Shown here piece after piece: positions 8,392 to 16,821 of a DNA stretch of 64,000 nt. Below the pieces are notes generated by a model, which worked only from the letters and a program-made list of their open reading frames with translations, was not told the origin of the DNA and did not search any database. The number at the start of each line of letters is the position of its first letter. The stretch's first letter is position 1. This stretch comes from Streptomyces sp. BK239. GTDB lineage: Bacteria > Actinomycetota > Actinomycetes > Streptomycetales > Streptomycetaceae. The DNA lies in assembly GCF_004217285.1 (NCBI RefSeq), contig NZ_SHKS01000002.1, forward strand, positions 310,001-374,000, written 5' to 3'. A program made the position numbers and the translations under genes.

Positions 8392-9675
8392 TCACACGGT
8401 GGTCTGTGCGGCGCGGTGCCGGCGTCCGTGGCCGGCACGCGGAGCCCGGTCGTCGCCTTGGACGGCAGAGCGGACACCGGTGAGGGTGAAGGCCAGCGCT
8501 GCGGCGGCCACGATCGCGAGCAGGGCGAGACCGGCCGCGTAGGTTCCGTACTCGCCGTAGAGCGAGCCCATCACCAGCGGCGGGAGGAAGCCGCCCAGGC
8601 CGCCCGCGGCGCCGACGACGCCGGTGACCGAGCCGACCTGGTTGGCTGGGGTCCGCAGGGCCACCAGGGCGAAGGTCGCCCCGCTGCCGGCGCCGAGTGC
8701 GGCGGCCATCGACAGGAAGGCGATGGTGCCCACCGGGGTCAGCGGCAGGGTAAACGACTGCACCACGGCCCCGGCCACGACCACGGCCAGCGATCCGGCC
8801 AGCACCCGGACCGGGCCCATGCGGTCCGACAGCCAGCCGCCGACCGGGCGCATCGCCACCGCCAGCAGCACGAATCCGGCCATGCGGTTTGCGGCGTCGG
8901 CCTGGGTCAGGCCGTAGCCGGTCTTGAGGTAGGTGGGCAGGTAGACGGAGAAGGCCACGTAGCCGCCGAAGGCCACCGCGTACAGCGCGGATGCCTGCCA
9001 GGTGATGCCGAGGCGCGCGGTGGCGGCCAGACGGCGGGCCAGGGGCTCGGTGGGCACGGTGCGGCCGGGCGCGTCGCGCAGCAGCAGTGCGGCGGTCACG
9101 GCGTAGACGGCGAGCATCGCGGCGGTGATCAGGAACGGGGTCGCCATGCTGTTGGCGTCGACGAGCTTCACGGTGGTCAGGGCGCTGATGGCGGTGCCGC
9201 CCATGCCGGCGCCGAAGACGCCGATCGCGAGGCCGCGCCGCTCGGGCGGGAACCAGGCGTTGACGAGGGGCACGCCGACGGCGAAGGCTGTGCCGCCGAT
9301 ACCGAGGAAGAATCCGCCGACCAGCAGGGCGGCAAGGGAGGAGTGCCCGCCCAGACCGAGGTAGAGCACCGGCACGATGGTGACGGCCGACACGATCGGG
9401 AACATCACGCGTCCGCCGAACCGGTCGGTCAGGGCGCCCACCGGGATGCGGCCCAGGGAGCCGACCACCACCGGCACCGCCACCAGCAGCGACTGCTCGA
9501 ACGACGACAGGTCGAGGCTGTCCTTGAACCGCGGGCCGAGCGGGCTCAGCAGCGCCCACGCCCAGAAGTTCACGGCGAAACCGACAGTGGCCAGGGCCAG
9601 CATCAGCCACGCCTGGCGGGATACCGGAGCACCTGACGGTGAGCTGTCGCCCTTCGACTTCAACGGCTGGACCAT
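8392..9675 (-). CDS. narK: nitrate/nitrite transporter (NarK-type MFS)
   Basis: A 427-residue major facilitator protein with 12 predicted membrane helices. The NarK/NasA signature glycine-rich helices are present (GGFFLGIGGTAFAVG; GVFGAGMGGTA; GAAGGLGGF), as is the MFS loop motif GALTDRFGGR after helix 2. It would move nitrate in and nitrite out for the cytoplasm-facing NarGHI reductase 3.4 kb away. The ATG at 9675 follows AAAGGGACGG; the long N-terminal extension of the open frame is not hydrophobic and is rejected. M. tuberculosis narK2 is a DosR target, and here two palindromes lie upstream (9801-9814 and 9903-9934). Confidence 0.92.
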   Translation of the reverse strand: MVQPLKSKGDSSPSGAPVSRQAWLMLALATVGFAVNFWAWALLSPLGPRFKDSLDLSSFEQSLLVAVPVVVGSLGRIPVGALTDRFGGRVMFPIVSAVTIVPVLYLGLGGHSSLAALLVGGFFLGIGGTAFAVGVPLVNAWFPPERRGLAIGVFGAGMGGTAISALTTVKLVDANSMATPFLITAAMLAVYAVTAALLLRDAPGRTVPTEPLARRLAATARLGITWQASALYAVAFGGYVAFSVYLPTYLKTGYGLTQADAANRMAGFVLLAVAMRPVGGWLSDRMGPVRVLAGSLAVVVAGAVVQSFTLPLTPVGTIAFLSMAAALGAGSGATFALVALRTPANQVGSVTGVVGAAGGLGGFLPPLVMGSLYGEYGTYAAGLALLAIVAAAALAFTLTGVRSAVQGDDRAPRAGHGRRHRAAQTTV

Positions 9676-9800
9676 GTTGTCCGTCCCTTTCCTCTGGATG
9701 GTGGTGCGGCACCACCGGGATCGCAAGCGCGTGGGCAGGCCCCTTGCCTGCCCAACGGCGTCCCGTGACCACTGTCCGCATCCGGGCTCACGAGCGGCAT

Positions 9801-9814
9801 GGGCCATCAGTCCC
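9801..9814. promoter_or_regulatory. candidate DevR/OsdR box upstream of narK
   Basis: GGGCC-ATCA-GTCCC, 126 bp upstream of the narK start. It has the same form as 37277-37290 (GGGCC-ATCG-GTCCC), which precedes a PNPOx paralogue. Confidence 0.5.
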
Positions 9815-9902
9815 TGCGGGGGGCCAGACAGGCCCCTGGTTCGGACCCGACCGTCCATCGGTCCCGTGTACCCGAGACCGCCGCGTGCGGCCGCTGGTTC
9901 AC

Positions 9903-9934
9903 GGTGGGGTAGGGCCGGTCGGCCCTACCCCACC
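9903..9934. promoter_or_regulatory. long perfect palindrome containing a DevR/OsdR box
   Basis: Two perfectly complementary 15-base arms surround two bases (GT). The centre is the exact box GGGCC-GGTC-GGCCC (9912-9925), flanked symmetrically by TA and a G/C tract. It sits 26 bp before the PNPOx-like gene and 227 bp before divergent narK. It is the longest symmetric version of the motif in the window; as RNA it would also form a strong hairpin. Confidence 0.7.
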
Positions 9935-9960
9935 GATCGCCGACGGGGGACGATGGACTG

Positions 9961-10383
9961 ATGTTCCAGACAGACGGCTTTCGCGCACTCGACCGGCCGG
10001 AGTGCCTGCGCCTGCTGGCCAAGGTGCCGGTCGGCCGCGTGGTCTACACCCGGCAGGCACTGCCCGCGGTCCTACCCATCAACTTCTCCCTGGACACGGA
10101 CTCCTCCGTCCTGCTGTGCACCTCACCGGCCTCGGATCTCGTCCAGGCCATCGACGGTGTCGTGGTCGCCTTCGAAGCGGACGAGTTCGACGCGGCGACC
10201 CGGTCCGGCTGGAGCGTGGTCGTCACCGGACGGGCCACCGTGGTGACCGATCCCGCCGAGCACGAGCGCCTTACGCAGACAGGCCCGAGCTCCTGGATGC
10301 CCTTGCGGGAGTCGATGTTCGTACGGATCGAGTCCGAGATGGTCACCGGACGCGAACTCAGGGGAACGCCCAGCCCACAGTGA
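9961..10383 (+). CDS. pyridoxamine 5'-phosphate oxidase-like flavin/F420-binding protein
   Basis: The 140-residue protein has the split-barrel fold of the PNPOx-like superfamily: CLRLLAKVPVGRVVYT (strand 1), AVLPINFSLD (strand 2), VVAFEADEFD, and GWSVVVTGRATVV, the usual flavin-binding order. Such short members reduce small substrates with FMN or F420; the substrate is unknown. M. tuberculosis Rv3129, a DosR target, belongs to the same group. A close paralogue lies at 36760-37200. The ATG at 9961 is immediately downstream of the long palindrome. Confidence 0.85.
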   Translation: MFQTDGFRALDRPECLRLLAKVPVGRVVYTRQALPAVLPINFSLDTDSSVLLCTSPASDLVQAIDGVVVAFEADEFDAATRSGWSVVVTGRATVVTDPAEHERLTQTGPSSWMPLRESMFVRIESEMVTGRELRGTPSPQ

Positions 10384-10475
10384 GACACAGCGAGTAGCCA
10401 CTGCGGGGTCTTGCCACCTCCAACGCGGGCAGGCGTCCAGCAGCGCGGGCAGCGGCCCGGGCCGACGGCGGGAGG

Positions 10476-11498
10476 TCAATCCGCCAGCCCGCTGCCCCTG
10501 TGGTGGCCCCCCGACTCCAGCGCATCAGGTACGACGTTCGCGGACGCGCGGGGCGTACGCGCGCCGTCCGGGCCGTACCCGAAACGGATCAGCAGCTGTG
10601 GGCTGCGGCGCTGCCTCGATCCAGCCATCGCCTCGCGCAGGTCCGGCCACTCCATCGCCTGGTGCAGCATCGAGGTTCGCACCCCGTGCACGGTCGCCGT
10701 CAGCAGCACGCGCTCCAGGGCCTGACCCGCCCGCAGCCAGTCGTCCCGTCCGTCGTGGGACGTCCACAGCAGGGCCGCTTGGGCATGGCGTTCGAAGCGC
10801 AGGGCGGGCAGCTGCGGCACGGGCAGCGCAGCGGTGAAGTCCCGCACCGGTATCCGCCCGGACGCGTCCCGCGGGCCCAGGGCTGTGAAGGGAATGCCGT
10901 AGGCGGCGTCCGCTCCCGGGGCGGTGATCCAGGTACGCGCCTCGGCCGCGCGGGCCGGGTGGCCGGCGTTGCGGGCCTCGGCCGCCGCCGTCAGGCGCAG
11001 CAGGCGCCGCGTCCCCGTGATGTCGGGAACCTCCAGGTGCGCGCCCTCAGCCCGGGCCGAGCTGATCATCTCGTTCACGATCGGGTCAGGCACGGGGCGG
11101 CCGGTGAAGGGCATCCGGCTCGTGTGGCGCCGCTCGACCGCCCCATACAGCTCGCTCAAGGACGGCTGCCCGCGCTCAACGGACTCGGTCAACTGCACCG
11201 TGGCCAGCAGATCCGGATCGTCCGGTGCAGGACGCAGCCGGACGACAGGCTCCCAGCCCAGGGACTCCGCAGCCACCCGGATGTTGAAGACAGCAGCGCC
11301 CACCGACAGGTACTGGGCACGCAGATGGGGATCGGCTATCGGTAGTCGTCGTCCTCGGTCGACATGAACAAGGATCGACCTGGTGTCCGGGTCCAGGCCG
11401 AACCGCCAGGGCTGCGTGTTGTGGATCGACGGCGCCGCCACCGCCGCGGCCAGCAGGGCCTGAACGGCCGGCGCGTCGACTTTCCGGGTCTGCATCAC
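10476..11498 (-). CDS. Acg-family nitroreductase-like protein
   Basis: A 340-residue member of the Acg (Rv2032) family, which looks like two fused nitroreductase lobes. Landmarks are AAPSIHNTQPWRF near the N-terminus (residues 18-30), RRHTSRMPFTGRPV in the middle, DDWLRAGQALERVLL, and QLLIRFGYGP near the C-terminus. In M. tuberculosis Acg, one strongly DosR-induced member, binds FMN yet has a covered active site, so it may store flavin rather than reduce substrates. The start overlaps the end of the small membrane-protein gene, indicating translational coupling. A second member is at 37881-38879. Confidence 0.88.
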   Translation of the reverse strand: MMQTRKVDAPAVQALLAAAVAAPSIHNTQPWRFGLDPDTRSILVHVDRGRRLPIADPHLRAQYLSVGAAVFNIRVAAESLGWEPVVRLRPAPDDPDLLATVQLTESVERGQPSLSELYGAVERRHTSRMPFTGRPVPDPIVNEMISSARAEGAHLEVPDITGTRRLLRLTAAAEARNAGHPARAAEARTWITAPGADAAYGIPFTALGPRDASGRIPVRDFTAALPVPQLPALRFERHAQAALLWTSHDGRDDWLRAGQALERVLLTATVHGVRTSMLHQAMEWPDLREAMAGSRQRRSPQLLIRFGYGPDGARTPRASANVVPDALESGGHHRGSGLAD

Positions 11499-11788
11499 GG
11501 CTCCTTCGCCGAACTCTGCTCTGTTCCGTCAACCTTGTGCCGTCGGCCCGTCGGGGACGAGGGTTGACCAGCGTGCGCCTCGGGGCCGGTTTCCACCCGG
11601 CGGCCGGCGTGGGTGGCGAGTTCGGCGGGCAGCCCGCGTTCGGGGAAGGTGATCTTCTGGGCGGCCAGCTCGGTACGGATCTCCTTCCTGCCGCTGCGGC
11701 CACGCCACAGCATGACCGGTCCAGCAACGATCAGGGCCATACCGACCGTCCCAAGCAGGGTGCCGGCCCGGCGGTGCGATCCGTCCAT
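11495..11788 (-). CDS. small single-pass membrane protein
   Basis: A 97-residue protein whose only hydrophobic stretch is about residues 8-25 (AGTLLGTVGMALIVAGPVML), followed by a basic turn (WRGRSGRKE) and a soluble, hydrophilic C-terminal tail, so the tail is probably cytoplasmic. The segment ELAAQKITFPE vaguely recalls actinobacterial membrane proteins often mislabelled LigA, but I would not assign it. The ATG at 11788 is preferred to upstream in-frame codons because the hydrophobic segment follows directly. The stop overlaps the start of the Acg-like gene, and it lies 100 bp after the hemerythrin-DUF2249 gene, so these three look like an operon. Confidence 0.72.
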   Translation of the reverse strand: MDGSHRRAGTLLGTVGMALIVAGPVMLWRGRSGRKEIRTELAAQKITFPERGLPAELATHAGRRVETGPEAHAGQPSSPTGRRHKVDGTEQSSAKEP

Positions 11789-11887
11789 GACGTGTTGTCC
11801 TTCTTTCCTTGCTTGCGGGTGCGGCGCGGTGCGTGGACATCGGCTGAAGCGAGGGTCACGCACCGCCGCGGGGTGATTGACGTCGGG

Positions 11888-12721
11888 TCAGCGGTGGCTG
11901 AGCCGCAGCCGCCAGGCTTCGGGTCCGCGTTCGAGGTATTCGACCGAGAACGCCCCCGGGTTGCGCTGCTCGATCTGCGCGAGAAGCGGAAGCGGGTCGT
12001 GGTGGGCGATCAGCACCATCGCAGTGCCCGCCGGAACGGCGTCGAGCGCGCCGAAGACCGTGGCGTGACGAACGGCATGCGGAACGTCCCTGACGTCCAG
12101 TTCGGGTTCGTTCGCCTTCTCCCCGCCGCCGCAGCCGCACACGCCGCCGCAGTCTCCGGTCTCCTCGATCCGCGCTTCGTACATGTCGTGCCCTTCCTCG
12201 TTGTGCTGATCTTCTGGGGAGTTCTTGTCGGACGAGTCGTTCGCGAGCCGGTGGTGCATGTCCGCCAGTAGGTCCGCCAGGGAGATCCCGGGCGTCATGG
12301 CGAGCAGCGGCAGGACGAGGCCGTTCTCCTTGGCCAGGTGCTCCTCGAAGAGCACCTGCAGGGCCCGGGCGTCGGCCGCCGCGCCCGCCGGGGTGGGAGC
12401 GGCGCGCAGGGCGTCGACGAGCGCGGTGAGGCAGCGGTGTTCGCCGATCAGGCTCTCGATGAGCAGGCGGGCCTCGGGCATGTGGTGGGCGGCGGGGTAG
12501 AGCGCGGCTTCCTCGGCTGCGGCGTGCGGCAGGAGCGAGCGGTCGCAGAAGGCGACGAGACCGGTGTGGATCTTCTCGGCGGCGGTCGGGTCCCGGTCTA
12601 CGGCGGTGAGCAGCATCTTCACTCGTCCGGCGAGCTCCCCGGCCAGTCGTGCGTGATGCGCCTCGGCGCTTTCCAGGGCCGTGGCGTCTCGGGGGTGCGA
12701 GGCGAGGGTGAGCACGCTCAT
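11888..12721 (-). CDS. hemerythrin-DUF2249 fusion protein
   Basis: A 277-residue cytosolic protein. Residues about 15-165 are an HHE/hemerythrin four-helix domain with metal-ligand-like AEAHHARL, LLPHAAAEE, IGEHRCL and FEEHLAKE. An acidic, cysteine- and glycine-rich linker follows (CGGVCGCGGG around residue 190), then a DUF2249 domain (TusA/SirA-like fold) with ELDVRDVPHAVRH and a C-terminal EAWRLRLSHR. Similar fusions lie beside nitrate and NO metabolism genes in other bacteria, and an NO- or redox-related role is inferred, not shown. It is divergent from narG; the 400-bp space between them contains the boxes at 12995-13029. Confidence 0.88.
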   Translation of the reverse strand: MSVLTLASHPRDATALESAEAHHARLAGELAGRVKMLLTAVDRDPTAAEKIHTGLVAFCDRSLLPHAAAEEAALYPAAHHMPEARLLIESLIGEHRCLTALVDALRAAPTPAGAAADARALQVLFEEHLAKENGLVLPLLAMTPGISLADLLADMHHRLANDSSDKNSPEDQHNEEGHDMYEARIEETGDCGGVCGCGGGEKANEPELDVRDVPHAVRHATVFGALDAVPAGTAMVLIAHHDPLPLLAQIEQRNPGAFSVEYLERGPEAWRLRLSHR

Positions 12722-12994
12722 GAGGGTCTCTCCAGCGGGTCGGGCCGACTCGGCCGGCCGATGCGGGCGGGGGTGGCATTTCCGGCTACCGACTCCGGAG
12801 GGGACGCCGCGTCCGGCCGCACAGGGGCGGCCGGACGCACGACCGAGCCGGGCGCCACGCGCCGTACGCGCTCTGCCTGCGGCGGCCGGGACGGGGGATG
12901 GGCCGCCTGACAGACGGGATGCGGTCGTACAGACAGACGGGCATCTGCGGTTCGATCACAGCCAGCATGCAACGCCCCGCTCACCCGCCTCCCC

Positions 12995-13029
12995 GGCCGA
13001 CCGGACCCGGCACTGGGACCATTGGTCCC
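12995..13029. promoter_or_regulatory. candidate DevR/OsdR boxes upstream of narG
   Basis: GGACC-ATTG-GTCCC (13016-13029; with one more base each side it is GGGACC-ATT-GGTCCC) lies 92 bp before narG. A weaker copy (GGCCG-ACCG-GACCC, 12995-13008) is 21 bp away, two helical turns, on the same DNA face. Confidence 0.6.
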
Positions 13030-13121
13030 TATTGCCACCAGCAACATGGGGCCGGTAGGCCATCTGCCAAGGACCGCCAGCCCCAGGTGTCGGATGCCGT
13101 GCGCCGCTTAGCGTCCTGGCC

Positions 13122-16100
13122 ATGGAGAACGATCAGAACGCACGGCGTGAGGCGCTGCGCGCCGGTGAGAGCTGGCCGCTGGCGGCCCGCAGGCTGCTCA
13201 CGCGCCGCGAGGTGTCGGCCGACGGGCGTGCCGTGTTCGGCACGGGCGACGCGAAGTGGGAGGGCTTCTACCGGGACCGCTGGTCGCACGACAAGGTGGT
13301 GCGCTCCACGCACGGGGTGAACTGCACCGGTTCCTGCTCGTGGATGGTGTACGTCAAGGACGGCATCATCACCTGGGAGCACCAGGCCACCGACTACCCG
13401 TCGATCGGCGCCGACTGCCCCGAGTACGAGCCGCGCGGCTGCCCCCGTGGAGCCTCGTTCTCCTGGTACACCTACTCCCCCAGCCGGGTGCGCTACCCGT
13501 ACGTGCGCGGCGCGTTGCTGAAGCTGTGGCGCGAGGCCCGCAAGCGGCTGGGCGATCCGGTGGCGGCCTGGGCCGAGATCACCGGTGACCCGGCCAGGGC
13601 GCGCGCCTACAAGCGGGCGCGCGGCAAGGGCGGCCTGGTGCGTGCCGACTGGGACGAGGTGAGCGAGCTGGTCGCCGCCGCCCAGGTGCACACCGTCAAG
13701 GCGTACGGCCCCGACCGTGTCGCGGGCTTCTCGCCCATCCCGGCGATGTCGATGGCGTCCTTCGCGGCCGGCGCGCGGTTCCACTCGCTGATCGGCGGCA
13801 CACTGCTGTCGTTCTACGACTGGTACGCAGACCTGCCGATCGCCTCCCCGCAGGTCTTCGGCGACCAGACGGACGTGCCGGAGGCGGCGGACTGGTGGAA
13901 CGCGGGTTATCTGATCATGTGGGGTTCCAACATCCCCGTGACCCGCACGCCCGACGCGCACTTCCTCACCGAGACCCGCTACAACGGCACGAAGGTGGTC
14001 GCGGTCAGCCCCGACTACGCCGACAACGTCAAGCACGCCGACGAATGGCTCGCCCCGCACCCCGGCACGGACGGCGCGCTGGCGATGGCCATGGGGCATG
14101 TGATCCTGCGCGAGTTCCTCGTCGACCGCCAGGTGCCGTACTTCCAGGACTACCTGCGCAAGTTCACCGACGCCCCGTTCCTGGTGTCCCTGCGCGAGCA
14201 CGACCACGGACTGGTCCCCGACGGGTTCCTGACCGCCGCCGACCTCGGGCACGACACGGAGAACGCCGAGTCCAAAACAGTTCTCCTGGACGGGGCCACG
14301 GGCGATCCGGTGGTCCCCGGCGGCTCGCTCGGCTTCCGGTGGGGGGAAGCCGAGCGAGGCCGCTGGAACCTGAACCTGGGCGACGTCGTGCCCGAGTTGA
14401 GCCTGCTGGAGCGGGCCGAGGACACCGCCGAGATCGCGCTGCCCCGGTTCGACGAGGGCAGCACGGAGGGCGGCTCCGTCCTGGTGCGCGGGGTGCCGGT
14501 GCGCCGGATCGGCGGGCGTCTGGTCACCACGGTCTTCGACCTCATGCTCGCCCAGTACGGGGTGCGGCGTCCCGGGCTTCCGGGCAGCTGGCCGTCGTCG
14601 TACGAGGACGCCTCGCAGCCGTACACCCCCGCCTGGCAGGAGATGATCACCTCGGTCCCGGCCGAGCAGGCCGCGCGCATCGCGCGGGAGTTCGCCCGCA
14701 ACGCCGAGCGGACCCAGGGCCGTTCGATGATCGCGTTGGGTGCGGGCACCAACCACTGGTTCCACTCCGACACCATCTACCGCGCCTTCCTGGCGCTGAC
14801 GACCATGACCGGCTGCCAGGGCGTCAACGGCGGCGGCTGGGCGCACTACGTCGGCCAGGAGAAGGTCCGCCCGGTCACCGGGCAGCAGCACCTTTCGTTC
14901 GCCTTCGACTGGCAGCGGCCCACCCGGCACATGGCCGGCACCTCCTACTGGTACCTGAACTCCGACCAGTGGCGCTACGAGGCCTTCGGGCCCGAGGAGT
15001 TGGCTTCCCCGCTCGGGCAAGGGCGGTTCAGGGGCAAGGGCTTCGCCGACTGTCTGGCGCAGGCCGTGCGGCTGGGCTGGACACCCGGTCACCCCGGCTT
15101 CAACCGCAACCCCCTCGACCTGACGGACGAAGCCGCGGCGGCGGGCCGGCCGGTCGCCGAGCACATCGTCGACGAACTGAAGTCCGGCGCACTGCGGTTC
15201 GCCGTCGAGGATCCGGACGACCCGGCCAACTTCCCGCGTGTGCTGACCGTGTGGCGTGCCAACCTGCTGGGCTCCTCGGGCAAGGGCAACGAGTACTTCC
15301 TGCGCCACCTGCTCGGCACCGACGCGGCGGTCCGCTCCGAGGAGACTCCGCCCGAGCACCGGCCGAAGGACGTGGTGTGGCGGGAGGAGGCTCCCGAGGG
15401 CAAGCTCGATCTGCTGGTCTGCATGGACTTCCGGATGACCTCCACCGGCCTGCTCGCCGACGTCGTCCTGCCGGCGGCGACCTGGTACGAGAAGGACGAC
15501 CTGTCCAGCACGGACATGCACCCCTTCGTCCATGCCTTCACCCCGGCCATCGCCCCGCCCTGGCAGGCGCGCACCGACTACGACACGTTCCTGACCATCG
15601 CCGACCGGTTCAGCGAACTGGCCGCCGACCACCTGGGCAAGCGCACCGACGTCCTCGCGGTGCCACTGTTGCACGACACACCGGACGAACTCGCCCAGCC
15701 CGGCGGGGTGGTGCGGGACTGGAAGGCCGGCGAGTGCGAGCCGGTTCCCGGGAAGACCATGCCGAAGCTGGTCACGATCGAGCGGGACTACGCCGCGATC
15801 GCGCAGAAGATGCGTGCCGTGGGTCCGCTGCTCGACACCCTGGGCACCACCACCAAGGGCGTCACCGTCCACCCGAACCAGGAGATCGACGACCTCCGGC
15901 GCCGTAACGGCACCGTCAGGGACGGAGTCGCCGCCGGACGGCCCTCGCTGGCCACCGCGAGCGACATGTGTGAGGCGATCCTCGCCCTGTCCGGCACCAC
16001 CAACGGCCGCCTGGCCACCGAGGGCTTCCGCGAACTGGAGCGGCAGACCGGCAGCGAGGGCCTGGTGGAGCTCGCCGCCGAGCGCGAGGCCGAGCGGATC

Positions 16101-16820
16101 ACCTTCGCCGACACCCGCACCCAGCCCCGCTCGGTGATGACGTCGTACGAGTGGTCGGGCTCGGAGACCGGTGGGCGCCGCTACTCACCGTTCGTGATCA
16201 ACACCGAGCACAAGAAGCCCTGGCACACGCTCACCGGACGGCAGCACTTCTTCGTCCAGCACGACTGGATCGCCGAACTGGGCGAGCAACTCCCGGTCTA
16301 CCGGCCGCCGTTGAACACGCCCAAGCACTACGGCGACGAGGAACTGCGGGAGGACGGCCGGGCGGAGGTCACGGTCCGCTATCTGACCCCGCACTCGAAG
16401 TGGTCCATCCACTCGAACTACCAGGACAACAAGTACATGCTCGACCTGTCCCGAGGCGGACCCACGATCTGGATGTCCCTGGAGGACGCCGAGAAGATCG
16501 GCGTGAAGGACAACGAGTGGATCGAGGCGTACAACCGCAACGGCGTCGTCGCCGCCCGCTCCGTGGTCACCCACCGGATGCCCGAGGGCACCGTGTACAT
16601 GTACCACGCCCAGGACCGCAACGTGAACGTGCCGAAGACCGAGGTCAGCGGCAAGCGCGGCGGTATCCACAACTCGCTCACCCGCCTGCTGCTCAAGCCC
16701 ACCCATCTCGCGGGCGGCTACGCGCAGTTCACCTACGCCTTCAACTACTACGGCCCCACCGGCAACCAGCGCGACGAGGTCACCGTCATCCGCCGCCGCT
16801 CGCAGGATGTGGAGTACTGA
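13122..16820 (+). CDS. narG: respiratory nitrate reductase alpha subunit
   Basis: The 1232-residue catalytic subunit reduces nitrate to nitrite at a Mo-bis-MGD centre on the cytoplasmic face of the membrane, using quinol electrons delivered through NarI and NarH. The FS0 cluster ligands are His64, Cys68, Cys72 and Cys107 (HGVNCTGSC, then RGCPRG), with the spacing of E. coli NarG. The Asp that ligates Mo lies in YADLPIASPQVFG. Molybdopterin-binding segments follow through GHVILREF to the C-terminal GNQRDEVTVI. No twin-arginine signal is present, as expected. The ATG at 13122 has no obvious Shine-Dalgarno sequence. It is the first gene of narGHJI and is preceded by DevR-type boxes. Confidence 0.98.
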   Translation: MENDQNARREALRAGESWPLAARRLLTRREVSADGRAVFGTGDAKWEGFYRDRWSHDKVVRSTHGVNCTGSCSWMVYVKDGIITWEHQATDYPSIGADCPEYEPRGCPRGASFSWYTYSPSRVRYPYVRGALLKLWREARKRLGDPVAAWAEITGDPARARAYKRARGKGGLVRADWDEVSELVAAAQVHTVKAYGPDRVAGFSPIPAMSMASFAAGARFHSLIGGTLLSFYDWYADLPIASPQVFGDQTDVPEAADWWNAGYLIMWGSNIPVTRTPDAHFLTETRYNGTKVVAVSPDYADNVKHADEWLAPHPGTDGALAMAMGHVILREFLVDRQVPYFQDYLRKFTDAPFLVSLREHDHGLVPDGFLTAADLGHDTENAESKTVLLDGATGDPVVPGGSLGFRWGEAERGRWNLNLGDVVPELSLLERAEDTAEIALPRFDEGSTEGGSVLVRGVPVRRIGGRLVTTVFDLMLAQYGVRRPGLPGSWPSSYEDASQPYTPAWQEMITSVPAEQAARIAREFARNAERTQGRSMIALGAGTNHWFHSDTIYRAFLALTTMTGCQGVNGGGWAHYVGQEKVRPVTGQQHLSFAFDWQRPTRHMAGTSYWYLNSDQWRYEAFGPEELASPLGQGRFRGKGFADCLAQAVRLGWTPGHPGFNRNPLDLTDEAAAAGRPVAEHIVDELKSGALRFAVEDPDDPANFPRVLTVWRANLLGSSGKGNEYFLRHLLGTDAAVRSEETPPEHRPKDVVWREEAPEGKLDLLVCMDFRMTSTGLLADVVLPAATWYEKDDLSSTDMHPFVHAFTPAIAPPWQARTDYDTFLTIADRFSELAADHLGKRTDVLAVPLLHDTPDELAQPGGVVRDWKAGECEPVPGKTMPKLVTIERDYAAIAQKMRAVGPLLDTLGTTTKGVTVHPNQEIDDLRRRNGTVRDGVAAGRPSLATASDMCEAILALSGTTNGRLATEGFRELERQTGSEGLVELAAEREAERITFADTRTQPRSVMTSYEWSGSETGGRRYSPFVINTEHKKPWHTLTGRQHFFVQHDWIAELGEQLPVYRPPLNTPKHYGDEELREDGRAEVTVRYLTPHSKWSIHSNYQDNKYMLDLSRGGPTIWMSLEDAEKIGVKDNEWIEAYNRNGVVAARSVVTHRMPEGTVYMYHAQDRNVNVPKTEVSGKRGGIHNSLTRLLLKPTHLAGGYAQFTYAFNYYGPTGNQRDEVTVIRRRSQDVEY

Positions 16821-16821
16821 C

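Noticed and set aside
9403..9858. Extension of NarK to a start at 9858
   Set aside because: The extra 61 residues are hydrophilic, unconserved-looking and would cover the promoter with the box at 9801.
13029..15872. Long minus-strand open frame (947 codons) inside narG
   Set aside because: It is fully antisense to a well-conserved NarG, has a Val/Gly/Arg-rich product of a GC-skewed shadow frame, and no family resemblance.
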